Shown here piece after piece: positions 1 to 5,170 of a stretch of 5,170 nucleotides of DNA. The translations under genes and the position numbers were made by a program. Position 1 is the stretch's first letter. The number at the start of each line of letters is the position of its first letter. The notes beneath the pieces are model-generated. The model ran no database searches. It was not told the DNA's origin and saw nothing but the letters and a program-made list of their open reading frames with translations. The DNA comes from an uncultured Syntrophobacteraceae bacterium (GTDB lineage Bacteria > Desulfobacterota > Syntrophobacteria > Syntrophobacterales > Syntrophobacteraceae): NCBI GenBank assembly GCA_937889795.1, contig CALBZH010000758.1, positions 1-5,170 of the forward strand. The letters are read 5' to 3'.

Positions 1-2
1 TC

Positions 3-881
3 CCTCAAGCCCTTAGCACCAGCATGGGTCGCCGTCCAAAGACCTCATCCCAGGGGTTTCGAATCCCCACCGGCCCCCCCCAGCCCATCGCCGTCCCGGA
101 GTCCCCACCCCAACGGTTGCACCCGGCGTGGTTGTTCTCGGCTGCAGCGATCTTTCTGGCTGCCCTCCTGGGAGCCGTGATCCTCCTTTCTCGAAAGGCG
201 CCGGAATCCTCAAGCGTGACCATGCAAACCAACGCGCAGCAGCCAGGCCCCGTCACGCAATCTCCTCCTCTGACTGCAATCCAGGGCGAGAGAGCTCCCA
301 CGACTCCTTCGCCTGAGATACAGACGGCCGAGCCAACGGGACCCCAGCCGCAGCCCCAGCGAAAGCTGGCTTCTCCTCTTGACGGCAGACCGACAAAGAC
401 CCCTGCGCCTGTTTCGTTATCCACTCTCGAGCCCAACCTCCCAGCAGCCAAAACTGATCCGAGCGGCAGCACCGCGACTCAACCCGTGACCCAAAATTCC
501 GCTCCAGCCATGCAGCCGGCTATTTCCACTCCTCCCCCCACAGCGATCGGCCCCAAGGCAGCCACCGGTCCAGAAGCGGAATCCGGCGCAACCCCGAAGG
601 CTTCCAGCACATCTTCTGCTCCGGTGCTTTCTTCCTCCAATCCACCCGCAACGACATCATCCGGACTCGGACAACAGCCCGCATCCCCGGCGGTCTCCAA
701 CGCACCCACCGCACTCGAATCTTTCGAGCGAACACGGGAGAAACAGACTCAAACGGAGCAGCCGAAACAATCCCAGGCGTCCCAAGCAGAGTCACTGATC
801 AAGAAGCAACCGGCTCCAAGGCCCCGAAGCGCGCCAGCCAAGTCAAACGACAGCGGGTGGACCATACGATACATCCAGTAG
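3..881 (+). CDS. Single-pass membrane protein with long Pro/Ser/Thr/Ala-rich tail, 5'-partial
   Basis: No family recognised. The frame is open to the left edge: seven codons precede the first ATG (24), and no ribosome binding site lies before that ATG, so the gene probably starts outside the window. ATG 24 would give 285 residues. Numbering from that Met, a short basic stretch (GRRPK) is followed by one hydrophobic segment at about residues 35-55 (AWLFSAAAIFLAALLGAVILL is its core), then R57-K58. From about 60 to 270 the chain is low complexity, rich in Pro, Ser, Thr, Ala and Gln, and likely disordered. It ends in a more ordered-looking GWTIRYIQ. The charges are ambiguous, but an N-in/C-out topology is plausible. 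The missing N-terminus could be a cytoplasmic domain, such as a Ser/Thr kinase or FHA domain, as in other proteins with a membrane helix plus Pro-rich linker; this is inference only. A TonB- or SPOR-like linker protein is an alternative. The coding call is fairly safe; the function is unknown. Confidence 0.72.
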   Translation, partial: PQALSTSMGRRPKTSSQGFRIPTGPPQPIAVPESPPQRLHPAWLFSAAAIFLAALLGAVILLSRKAPESSSVTMQTNAQQPGPVTQSPPLTAIQGERAPTTPSPEIQTAEPTGPQPQPQRKLASPLDGRPTKTPAPVSLSTLEPNLPAAKTDPSGSTATQPVTQNSAPAMQPAISTPPPTAIGPKAATGPEAESGATPKASSTSSAPVLSSSNPPATTSSGLGQQPASPAVSNAPTALESFERTREKQTQTEQPKQSQASQAESLIKKQPAPRPRSAPAKSNDSGWTIRYIQ

Positions 882-970
882 CGGCCCCCAAGGAGGAGCG
901 GGCTTTCGGGCGGAGGTGGCTTGAACGCCAGTTCGCGGCCGAACGTGAACTGAGAGTAAAGGGTTCCCAA

Positions 971-984
971 GGTGCGAGGTGCGA
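971..984 (+). repeat. Tandem heptamer GGTGCGA x2
   Basis: Two perfect adjacent copies of GGTGCGA sit in the spacer before the VWA gene, between the arms of a 6-bp inverted repeat (964-969 and 997-1002). With only two copies this may be chance. It could be a remnant of a longer heptamer array or a direct-repeat binding site. Confidence 0.35.
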
Positions 985-1046
985 ACATCGCAGCCCTGGG
1001 AAGAATGGCGAGACTGGAGAAATGTGGCAGCCAAGGACAACTGAAG

Positions 1047-1055
1047 AAAGGAAGG
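1047..1055 (+). promoter_or_regulatory. Ribosome binding site of the VWA gene, decides its start
   Basis: The purine run AAAGGAAGG lies just before the tandem start codons ATG 1058 and ATG 1061. From AAAGGA the spacing is 5 nt to the first and 8 nt to the second, so either can be used. No comparable site precedes ATG 857 or ATG 1079. This supports a start at 1058/1061, which places a signal peptide at the N-terminus. Confidence 0.7.
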
Positions 1056-1057
1056 AC

Positions 1058-2212
1058 ATGATGCCAAACAAGACAACGATGAGAATTCGCCCCGAACCTC
1101 AAGGCTCCAAGAAACGGCCTCTCCTGCTATTCGGAGCGATGTTTGCGCTTTCCACCCTCCTTTGCACCAGTCCTGGCTTGGCTCAGGATGCTGTGCCGGG
1201 AGGTTACGGGCTCAAGATATACCAAGTCAACTCCGCCCTGTACCCCTTTGTCCAGGCCTATTTCCGGACCTTCGACAAGAACATGATGCCCCTGGTGAAT
1301 CTGAACGAGCGCAACATCGGCCTGATGGTCAAGGGGCGCGCCTATGATCCCATGAAGCGGCAATACGGTGTGCAGTCGATTCGGCAGCGCCAAGAAGCGA
1401 CCCGGACGGTGATTGTGCTCGATGCCAGCAAATCGATGGCCGGCCGGCCGTTCGATGCCGCTGCACGTGCCTGCGCGCGATTCGTCGACAGCAAGCGATC
1501 CCAGGATGAAGTCTCTATCCTCGCCATTCGGGATACGAAGGAAGGTTACGAGATCGTATCCGAATTCGAGCGGGATGCCGGTGCCTTGGGTCGGCGATTA
1601 GCCGATGTGAAGCCTGACGGCCACAAGACCCGACTCTACGACACCATCGGGGCTGCCATGCAAGCCTGTGGCACCGCCTCTCAGGGCTCCGTGCTCGCCT
1701 CTTCGGCCAACTACATCACCTCCTGCTCCGTTCTCGTCATTTCGGACGGACAGGACGATGGCAGCGCCGTCAACCGCGAAGAGCTCAACGCTCGCATCTC
1801 ATCCCTGCGCATCCCCATTCCCATCTACTCCCTTGCCTATTCGAAAGTGAACCCGCGGTATTTCAAGAATCTCGAGGCGCTGTCGAAGAACTCCTTTGGC
1901 AAGTACTACCTGATTGCGGAGGCCTATGATTCGATGCAGCGCGTCGTCGAGGAGATTCAAAACATCGTTTTGAGCGATTACGTCCTCACCTTTCGAACGA
2001 ATCAGGGGGTGGACGGCGAGGAGCATTCCTTCAAGATCGGAGTCGAATACCCTTCCGGAAGCGGCAAGTACACCTACGACAACGCCAAGTTTGAAGCGTT
2101 ACAGGCCCCTCCTCTTCCAGCCATCATCCAAAAATGGGATGAAATGGCGGCGGTGCTGCCCGAACTGCCCGCCGGCACCGAGCCCTATTATGACAAACAG
2201 GCTTCCCAGTAG
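1058..2212 (+). CDS. Secreted von Willebrand factor A (VWA) domain protein
   Basis: The 384-residue product begins with a basic N-region (R9, R11, K18, K19, R20) and a hydrophobic core (about 21-35), with likely signal peptidase I cleavage after GLA (42). Residues about 45-115 form a pre-VWA region containing FRTFDKN and LMVKGRAYDP, which looks like a beta-sandwich module of the kind that precedes VWA in other secreted proteins. The VWA domain spans about 117-300. Its MIDAS is complete: DASKS at 122-126 (DxSxS), T191 in TRLYDT, and D230 in ISDGQDD. Such sites bind a divalent metal and mediate protein-protein contacts. Three Cys (139, 204, 223) lie within the domain and could form a disulfide after export. 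Residues about 315-384 are a beta-rich tail. The start was chosen from the ribosome binding site at 1047-1055; an upstream in-frame ATG at 857 is rejected. The glycine-zipper lipoprotein gene follows after 76 nt, suggesting a shared envelope role. The ligand is unknown. Confidence 0.9.
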   Translation: MMPNKTTMRIRPEPQGSKKRPLLLFGAMFALSTLLCTSPGLAQDAVPGGYGLKIYQVNSALYPFVQAYFRTFDKNMMPLVNLNERNIGLMVKGRAYDPMKRQYGVQSIRQRQEATRTVIVLDASKSMAGRPFDAAARACARFVDSKRSQDEVSILAIRDTKEGYEIVSEFERDAGALGRRLADVKPDGHKTRLYDTIGAAMQACGTASQGSVLASSANYITSCSVLVISDGQDDGSAVNREELNARISSLRIPIPIYSLAYSKVNPRYFKNLEALSKNSFGKYYLIAEAYDSMQRVVEEIQNIVLSDYVLTFRTNQGVDGEEHSFKIGVEYPSGSGKYTYDNAKFEALQAPPLPAIIQKWDEMAAVLPELPAGTEPYYDKQASQ

Positions 2213-2223
2213 TTCTCGAGAAC
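2212..2223. repeat. 12-bp perfect palindrome GTTCTCGAGAAC
   Basis: This sequence is its own reverse complement over 12 bp and begins on the last base of the VWA gene's stop codon. With no loop it is a poor RNA hairpin but a typical shape for a dimeric protein-binding site. It lies 65 nt before the lipoprotein start. No U-tract follows, so it is not an intrinsic terminator. It may be chance. Confidence 0.4.
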
Positions 2224-2288
2224 CGAGGACCTGGCGGGTCTGCTCGCTCAATCGACGACAGACGAAAGAACATGAAAGGAGATCCATA

Positions 2289-2930
2289 ATGAAACCGCCC
2301 TTATCCCGTTTCCGCTCTCCATGGGTTTGCGCGCTGATTGTCTGCTGCATGGCACTTTGCAGCTGCGCCTCCACGTATGAAGGCCAAATGGATCAAGTCG
2401 GAGGTACGCTTGCGGGAGCTGCGTTCGGCGCGATTCTAGGCGGGTTGATCGGGGGCAACGTGGAATCCGTTCTCATTGGGGCCGCAGCCGGCGGCATGAT
2501 GGGGTGGAGTGCCGCAACAATCGCTCACTACGAGACGAATCAGGTACGATCCTCCGCGGAGGATCGCAAGATGTATGGTCTGACCACGGGAGTGAGTAGC
2601 CCGACCATCAAGATCCGACAGGGAACGGTCAGCCCCGACTGCGTCAGACCAGGTCAGGAAATCACCGTGGTCACCGATTATTCGCTCTATCTTCCCGCCG
2701 GGGCAACCGCACAGGTGCCCGTGGAGGAGTACTATGTGCTGATGAAAGACGGCAAGGCGCTCCACAAGCTCCCACCACAGAACAAGACTCTGACCGAGGG
2801 CGGTTACACGGGAAAGGCCGCGATTAAAGTACCCCGCAATATCAAGGCTGGCACGTACGTCATCGAGCACAGGACTTCGACCGGCAGCAGTTACGATGTC
2901 ACCACAACAAGCTTTGTCGTTGGCTCCTGA
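2289..2930 (+). CDS. Glycine-zipper lipoprotein with C-terminal beta-rich domain
   Basis: The product is 213 residues. A signal peptide with basic K2, R7 and R9 and a hydrophobic core (12-24) ends in a lipobox-like LCSC, giving lipidated C26; Cys at -2 is unusual but tolerated. Residues 38-72 form a glycine zipper (GGTLAGAAFGAILGGLIGG, then a second run IGAAAGGMMG at 63-72), the kind of small-residue helix pair that packs in membranes in SlyB/OmpA-associated and colicin-like proteins. After a short polar linker (about 80-103), residues about 104-213 alternate hydrophobic and polar residues with a PGQEITV turn and end in a strand-like TTTSFVVGS, suggesting an immunoglobulin-like beta-sandwich. 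ATG 2289 is chosen because GGAG (2278-2281) lies 7 nt upstream and the signal peptide starts there; the longer in-frame ORF from 2091 overlaps the VWA gene. The M48 gene follows after 19 nt. The ligand and whether it inserts into a membrane are unknown. Confidence 0.87.
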   Translation: MKPPLSRFRSPWVCALIVCCMALCSCASTYEGQMDQVGGTLAGAAFGAILGGLIGGNVESVLIGAAAGGMMGWSAATIAHYETNQVRSSAEDRKMYGLTTGVSSPTIKIRQGTVSPDCVRPGQEITVVTDYSLYLPAGATAQVPVEEYYVLMKDGKALHKLPPQNKTLTEGGYTGKAAIKVPRNIKAGTYVIEHRTSTGSSYDVTTTSFVVGS

Positions 2931-2938
2931 GATGACAT

Positions 2939-2942
2939 AGGA
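2939..2942 (+). promoter_or_regulatory. AGGA ribosome binding site supporting a TTG start
   Basis: AGGA lies 7 nt before TTG 2950. An in-frame stop (TAG, 2938-2940) overlaps it, so no earlier start can be used in this frame. The next in-frame ATG falls inside the signal peptide's hydrophobic core. The TTG start is therefore the best choice. Confidence 0.6.
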
Positions 2943-2949
2943 CGGCGTC

Positions 2950-3717
2950 TTGAGATTATTCGCTCTTAATCTATGGCGTTCGGCATTCGTGACCGTACTC
3001 CTCTTCGTGACGATGACTCCGTGCGCGTGGGGACTCTGCGAAGGGGAGTACGAGAATGCCCGGTCATTGGTGTGGCAAATCGAGAACGAGTGGCCGCTTC
3101 GGGACCGCCGCGACAGCGTCACCGTTTACCTCCTGTCGCTCCTCGATGACATCGTACGCTCGTCGAAGCGCGGGGGCGCCGTGATATGGCGTCCTCGGAT
3201 CGTCAGGGACTATTCCGCCAATGCTTATTCGGTAGGGGCAGGACATATCTACGTGACCGAAGGAGCCATTCGACTGTGCGACACCGAGTCGCAGCTGGCG
3301 GCTATCCTGGCCCATGAGATGGGGCACGAAATCGCTGGCCACTTCTGCTCAGCGGAGCCGCCTCGGCGTGGAAGGATCTACTACCCTTTCGGCTTCGGAC
3401 GGTCCGCTGACGAGCCTCGTCGGCGCGTCGCAGCCGATAAGGGGTCCCTCACCGTGGACCTCGATCCGGAAAAGGAGCGGGAGGCCGATCGGCTTGCCGT
3501 GGACATCCTGAGGGCTACTCGATTTGATGCCCATGCGATCCTCGAGATTGCACGGCGCCTGCCAATGAGCAGTTCTCATACCCCGGATCTGAGGCGTGTT
3601 GAGATCTTGAGGAGGATGCTGGACGATGTCCCGAAAAAGCATCCCATGGAATCCGAGCAGTTTATCAGAGTCAAACAGGACCTATCAGGTCAGCGCCAGC
3701 CGTATGAAGAGCCGTGA
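2950..3717 (+). CDS. Exported M48-family zinc metalloprotease
   Basis: The 255-residue product begins with a signal peptide (R2, R10, hydrophobic core 12-22) with likely cleavage after AWG (28). The region around GAGHIYVTEGAI (about 97-108) matches the conserved strand before the active site of M48 peptidases. The zinc site is HEMGH (H122, E123, H126). The third ligand is likely E176 in EREAD, with D180, the ExxxD motif. H131 extends the site to HExxHxxxxH. Unlike HtpX or Ste24 there are no membrane helices beyond the signal, and unlike BepA there is no TPR repeat domain, so this is a small stand-alone periplasmic or secreted protease. The segment between the zinc motifs (about 133-170) is unusually Arg/Pro-rich. 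Mature Cys are C30, C110 and C133. It starts with TTG, 19 nt after the lipoprotein gene, so it is likely co-translated at a lower level. A role in processing or quality control of its envelope neighbours is inference. Confidence 0.9.
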   Translation: MRLFALNLWRSAFVTVLLFVTMTPCAWGLCEGEYENARSLVWQIENEWPLRDRRDSVTVYLLSLLDDIVRSSKRGGAVIWRPRIVRDYSANAYSVGAGHIYVTEGAIRLCDTESQLAAILAHEMGHEIAGHFCSAEPPRRGRIYYPFGFGRSADEPRRRVAADKGSLTVDLDPEKEREADRLAVDILRATRFDAHAILEIARRLPMSSSHTPDLRRVEILRRMLDDVPKKHPMESEQFIRVKQDLSGQRQPYEEP

Positions 3718-3782
3718 AACCATCATTGGCGGGCTCAGCCCACAACAAGCTGGCCTGATGCCGGCAGCCACCCCCATTCCTT
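3718..3782. terminator. Convergent spacer with weak hairpins, possible bidirectional terminator
   Basis: Two opposing genes end here, leaving 65 nt. GCTGGC-CTGAT-GCCGGC (3749-3765) can form a 6-bp stem with one G-U pair. GGGCTCAGCCC (3731-3741) is a second small inverted repeat. On the plus strand a T-rich run (TTTCATTTTT, 3781-3790) lies about 15 nt beyond the first hairpin, too far for a classical intrinsic terminator. On the minus strand the hairpin is followed by TTGTTGT. Position favours termination; the structure is only moderate. Confidence 0.35.
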
Positions 3783-4334
3783 TCATTTTTCCCCGTACCG
3801 CTCCATTCGATAACGGTCGCGCTGCTCTTCCAGCTTAGCCCATAGGGATTGTGGCACGAGCGACTTGATGGCTTCGAAGATCGCCTTCGCCCGCGCCTTC
3901 TGCCGACCCGCAGGCACTGAAGGGAGGCTGACCGTTCTCTGATTGCCCGTGACGACGACCGATTCACTGCTTCCGCCGAGAAGCGGAATCTCCGGCGGCT
4001 GCCACTGCTCAGTCCAGAGACCTTCCGCTGCCATCTTCTCACAGAGCCGCTGGAGCGCACCAGAGTCGACCGTAAAGCCCTCCGCCCAGACAGGGGCTTT
4101 CTCGGAAGGGTAGTCCGGAACATAGCTCACTTTGCCTTCCCCGGTGGCCGTGATCTCGATGGAATACTCATAGTGGTAGGGGGGAGGCATCGTGCCCGCC
4201 TTCCATTCGTAATGAACATGGAAATCCGAAGGACATGGTGGGGACGCGGAAACAGCACCGCCCAAACTTGGGATCCCCAGAATCCACGTCATGACAAACA
4301 CCAAGCTCAGCGCCACGCAGTTGTTCAGGCTCAT
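3783..4334 (-). CDS. Small secreted protein of unknown function (PPPYHYEY motif)
   Basis: The 183-residue product has a signal peptide (hydrophobic core about 7-21) with likely cleavage after VSA (30). The mature part begins SPPCP and carries a striking aromatic motif, YEWKAGTMPPPYHYEYSI, at 42-59. A beta-strand-like stretch follows with GEGKVSYVPDYP (65-76) and PVWAEGF (81-87), then a helix (about 91-106), a GGSSE turn (120-124) and a strand. It ends in a long charged helix (about 146-182, AKLEEQRDRYRMERYGEK). I do not recognise a named domain. The layout recalls small secreted DUF proteins that measure a drop between two quantities in a single alpha/beta domain, but I claim no function. The start is firm: AGGAGGT lies 6 nt upstream. 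The gene follows the alpha/beta-hydrolase-like gene by 25 nt and is probably co-transcribed with it. Confidence 0.82.
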   Translation of the reverse strand: MSLNNCVALSLVFVMTWILGIPSLGGAVSASPPCPSDFHVHYEWKAGTMPPPYHYEYSIEITATGEGKVSYVPDYPSEKAPVWAEGFTVDSGALQRLCEKMAAEGLWTEQWQPPEIPLLGGSSESVVVTGNQRTVSLPSVPAGRQKARAKAIFEAIKSLVPQSLWAKLEEQRDRYRMERYGEK

Positions 4335-4340
4335 TGGAAA

Positions 4341-4347
4341 ACCTCCT
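4341..4347 (-). promoter_or_regulatory. Perfect Shine-Dalgarno AGGAGGT
   Basis: On the minus strand AGGAGGT lies 6 nt before the ATG at 4334, close to an ideal match to the 16S anti-Shine-Dalgarno. It is stronger than the sites of the plus-strand genes, suggesting efficient translation of the small secreted protein from a shared transcript. Confidence 0.75.
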
Positions 4348-4359
4348 GATTATTCATCC

Positions 4360-5121
4360 TTATTTCCTTCGCCGGGACGGTTCCAACACGGTGCCGAGCT
4401 TCACGAGGCAGGCAAGGGGATCTTTAGGGGGACCAAGGAGAGGGACGTCCTTGTGGTCGGTTTCGATTCGCGCGTGGTAGATGCTTCCCCTCGACAAAAC
4501 GTCGGGCCATCCCTCCTTGGCATGGATGCCGTACCTCGCAATGCGGGTCAGGAGCTCCCTCATGTTCTCCTCGCAGCTCCCCATCCTGTACAGGCTCACG
4601 AAAAAGCTTCTCCCGTGAGACGCGAGGATCCATTTCTCGAACTTGTCCACGTCCTCATAGAGCGCATCCATGAGAAAAACGCCCATCACCCGGTCATTCA
4701 CCCCGCCCCGATCCAGAACGTATGCCACCGTCTTATAGCCTCCGCTAAAGGCCGTCAAGATGAGAGGGGCCGCATCCAGCCTCTTGCCATGGGTCGACCC
4801 CATCTTCGCACTCAAAACCCGACCCACTTCCGCCATAAACAGCCGAAAGCCATTTCTTCCGAAGAACTTGCCCGGGCTCGAATCCGCAGCGTTCTTTGCA
4901 AGCTGAGGCACAACGAGGATGACATTCCTCCCCGAAGCATCGATCTGACGCGTCAGCTGATGGTCTCGATTGCTCTCGGTGATGTCAGTTCTCAGCGCAT
5001 GAAAAAAGAGCACGTATGCAAAGGGTTTCAAAGGATCGAAGTGCGGCGGCACATGAAAAAGAGCTCGACCATCGCTGTAATGATCCTTCTCCGAGAAGCG
5101 CTCCCCAAGACGGTTGGTATG
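4360..5121 (-). CDS. Alpha/beta-hydrolase-fold protein, 5'-partial (cut by contig end)
   Basis: A stretch of 253 residues remains; the N-terminus lies beyond the genomic end. Residues are numbered from the codon at 5121-5119. Strand VLFFHA (37-42) fits the oxyanion region. LTAFSGGYKT (122-131) is a nucleophile elbow, with S126 in A-F-S-G-G rather than the classic GxSxG. FLMDALYED (149-157) offers D152 as the acid, and DHKDVPLLG (222-230) offers H223, so a Ser-Asp-His triad can be assembled. PQLAKNAADSSPGKFF (72-87) and the Arg-Gly-Gly after the elbow (138-140) resemble, from memory, an uncharacterised group of secreted or periplasmic alpha/beta hydrolases. The substrate is unknown. An apparent GTG start at 5136 reading MLFRS is translated from sequencing adapter and must be discarded. 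Any signal peptide would be in the missing part. The small secreted protein gene follows after 25 nt. Confidence 0.82.
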   Translation of the reverse strand, partial: HTNRLGERFSEKDHYSDGRALFHVPPHFDPLKPFAYVLFFHALRTDITESNRDHQLTRQIDASGRNVILVVPQLAKNAADSSPGKFFGRNGFRLFMAEVGRVLSAKMGSTHGKRLDAAPLILTAFSGGYKTVAYVLDRGGVNDRVMGVFLMDALYEDVDKFEKWILASHGRSFFVSLYRMGSCEENMRELLTRIARYGIHAKEGWPDVLSRGSIYHARIETDHKDVPLLGPPKDPLACLVKLGTVLEPSRRRK

Positions 5122-5170
5122 AGATCGGAAGAGCACACGTCTGAACTCCAGTCACGAGTGGATATCTCGT
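5122..5170 (+). other. Illumina TruSeq adapter and index (non-genomic)
   Basis: Bases 5122-5155 match the TruSeq read-through adapter (begins AGATCGGAAGAGC, ends CCAGTCAC). They are followed by an 8-base index GAGTGGAT (5156-5163), which I recall as TruSeq index 23, and by ATCTCGT (5164-5170), the start of the adapter's constant 3' part. The match is continuous over 49 bases. This is assembly contamination; the last genomic base is about 5121. Confidence 0.97.

Larger units (their letters stand above)
882..1057. other. Intergenic spacer between membrane protein and VWA gene
   Basis: This 176-nt non-coding stretch is the largest gap in the plus-strand cluster. It holds a short inverted repeat GTTCG-CGGC-CGAAC (931-944), two tandem copies of GGTGCGA (971-977 and 978-984), and a 6-bp inverted repeat TTCCCA (964-969) / TGGGAA (997-1002) whose arms enclose the tandem copies. 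The frame of the VWA gene is open across the whole spacer, but that stretch reads as charged, non-hydrophobic sequence ahead of a clear signal peptide, so I treat it as non-coding. No convincing -35/-10 pair or U-tract terminator is visible. A promoter for the downstream genes could lie here, but I cannot point to it. Confidence 0.5.

Noticed and set aside
5..472. Antisense 155-residue reading frame opposite gene 1
   Set aside because: It is a by-product of the Pro/Ala/Thr-rich, GC-rich codons of gene 1, with no domain or ribosome binding site.
857..1057. N-terminal extension of the VWA gene from an in-frame ATG at 857
   Set aside because: It overlaps the end of gene 1, has no ribosome binding site, encodes charged unpatterned sequence and would bury the signal peptide internally.
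1151..1168. Lipobox in the VWA protein (STLLC)
   Set aside because: Leu at -1 and -2 does not fit the lipobox, and a good signal peptidase I site (GLA) follows six residues later.
2091..2288. N-terminal extension of the lipoprotein from an ATG at 2091
   Set aside because: It overlaps the end of the VWA gene in another frame and would place 66 residues before a clear lipoprotein signal with its own ribosome binding site.
2436..3122. Antisense 228-residue reading frame across lipoprotein and M48 genes
   Set aside because: It spans two well-supported genes and their gap, and its composition is not protein-like.
5119..5136. GTG start of the hydrolase gene at 5136
   Set aside because: The codon and the four that follow lie in adapter sequence.
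1..5170. CRISPR arrays, tRNA or rRNA genes, insertion sequences
   Set aside because: No regularly spaced repeats, cloverleaf sequence, conserved rRNA stretches, transposase motifs or terminal inverted repeats were seen.

Overview
The window suggests a moderately GC-rich, diderm (Gram-negative-type) bacterium. The coding DNA is rich in G and C at wobble positions. Shine-Dalgarno-like sites precede genes 2 to 5, the start of gene 6 lies outside the window and gene 1 has no visible site. Almost every product carries an export signal: a lipobox, Sec signal peptides or a membrane anchor. The taxon cannot be fixed from the sequence alone; a Nitrospirota-like or other environmental lineage would fit, but that is a guess from style. 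The right end is not genomic. Bases 5122-5170 match the Illumina TruSeq read-through adapter plus an index, so this is probably the end of a short-read, possibly metagenomic, contig assembled from untrimmed reads. The left end also cuts through an open reading frame.

Layout, plus strand (1-3717): four genes in one direction. (1) The 3' part of a gene for a single-pass membrane protein with a long Pro/Ser/Thr/Ala/Gln-rich tail. (2) A secreted von Willebrand factor A (VWA) protein with an intact metal-binding (MIDAS) motif. (3) A lipoprotein with a glycine zipper followed by a beta-rich C-terminal domain. (4) A secreted M48-type zinc metalloprotease with a TTG start. Genes 2 to 4 are close (76 and 19 nt gaps) and look like one operon. 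Gene 1 is separated from gene 2 by 176 nt holding small repeats.

Layout, minus strand (5121-3783): two genes converge on the plus-strand set. Upstream is an alpha/beta-hydrolase-like protein, truncated by the contig end. It is followed after 25 nt by a small secreted protein of unknown function with a perfect AGGAGGT ribosome binding site. A 65-nt convergent spacer (3718-3782) holds weak hairpins.

How they may work together (inference): the four plus-strand products would all act at or outside the inner membrane. The VWA protein could give metal-dependent protein binding, the glycine-zipper lipoprotein a membrane-inserting or oligomerising element, M48 proteolysis or quality control, and the Pro-rich protein a bridge from the cytoplasm. 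This exported VWA / glycine-zipper lipoprotein / M48 set is the best candidate here for a poorly described system. It has no hallmark of a known defence, mobile or secretion system inside the window. No RNA genes, CRISPR arrays or mobile elements were seen.
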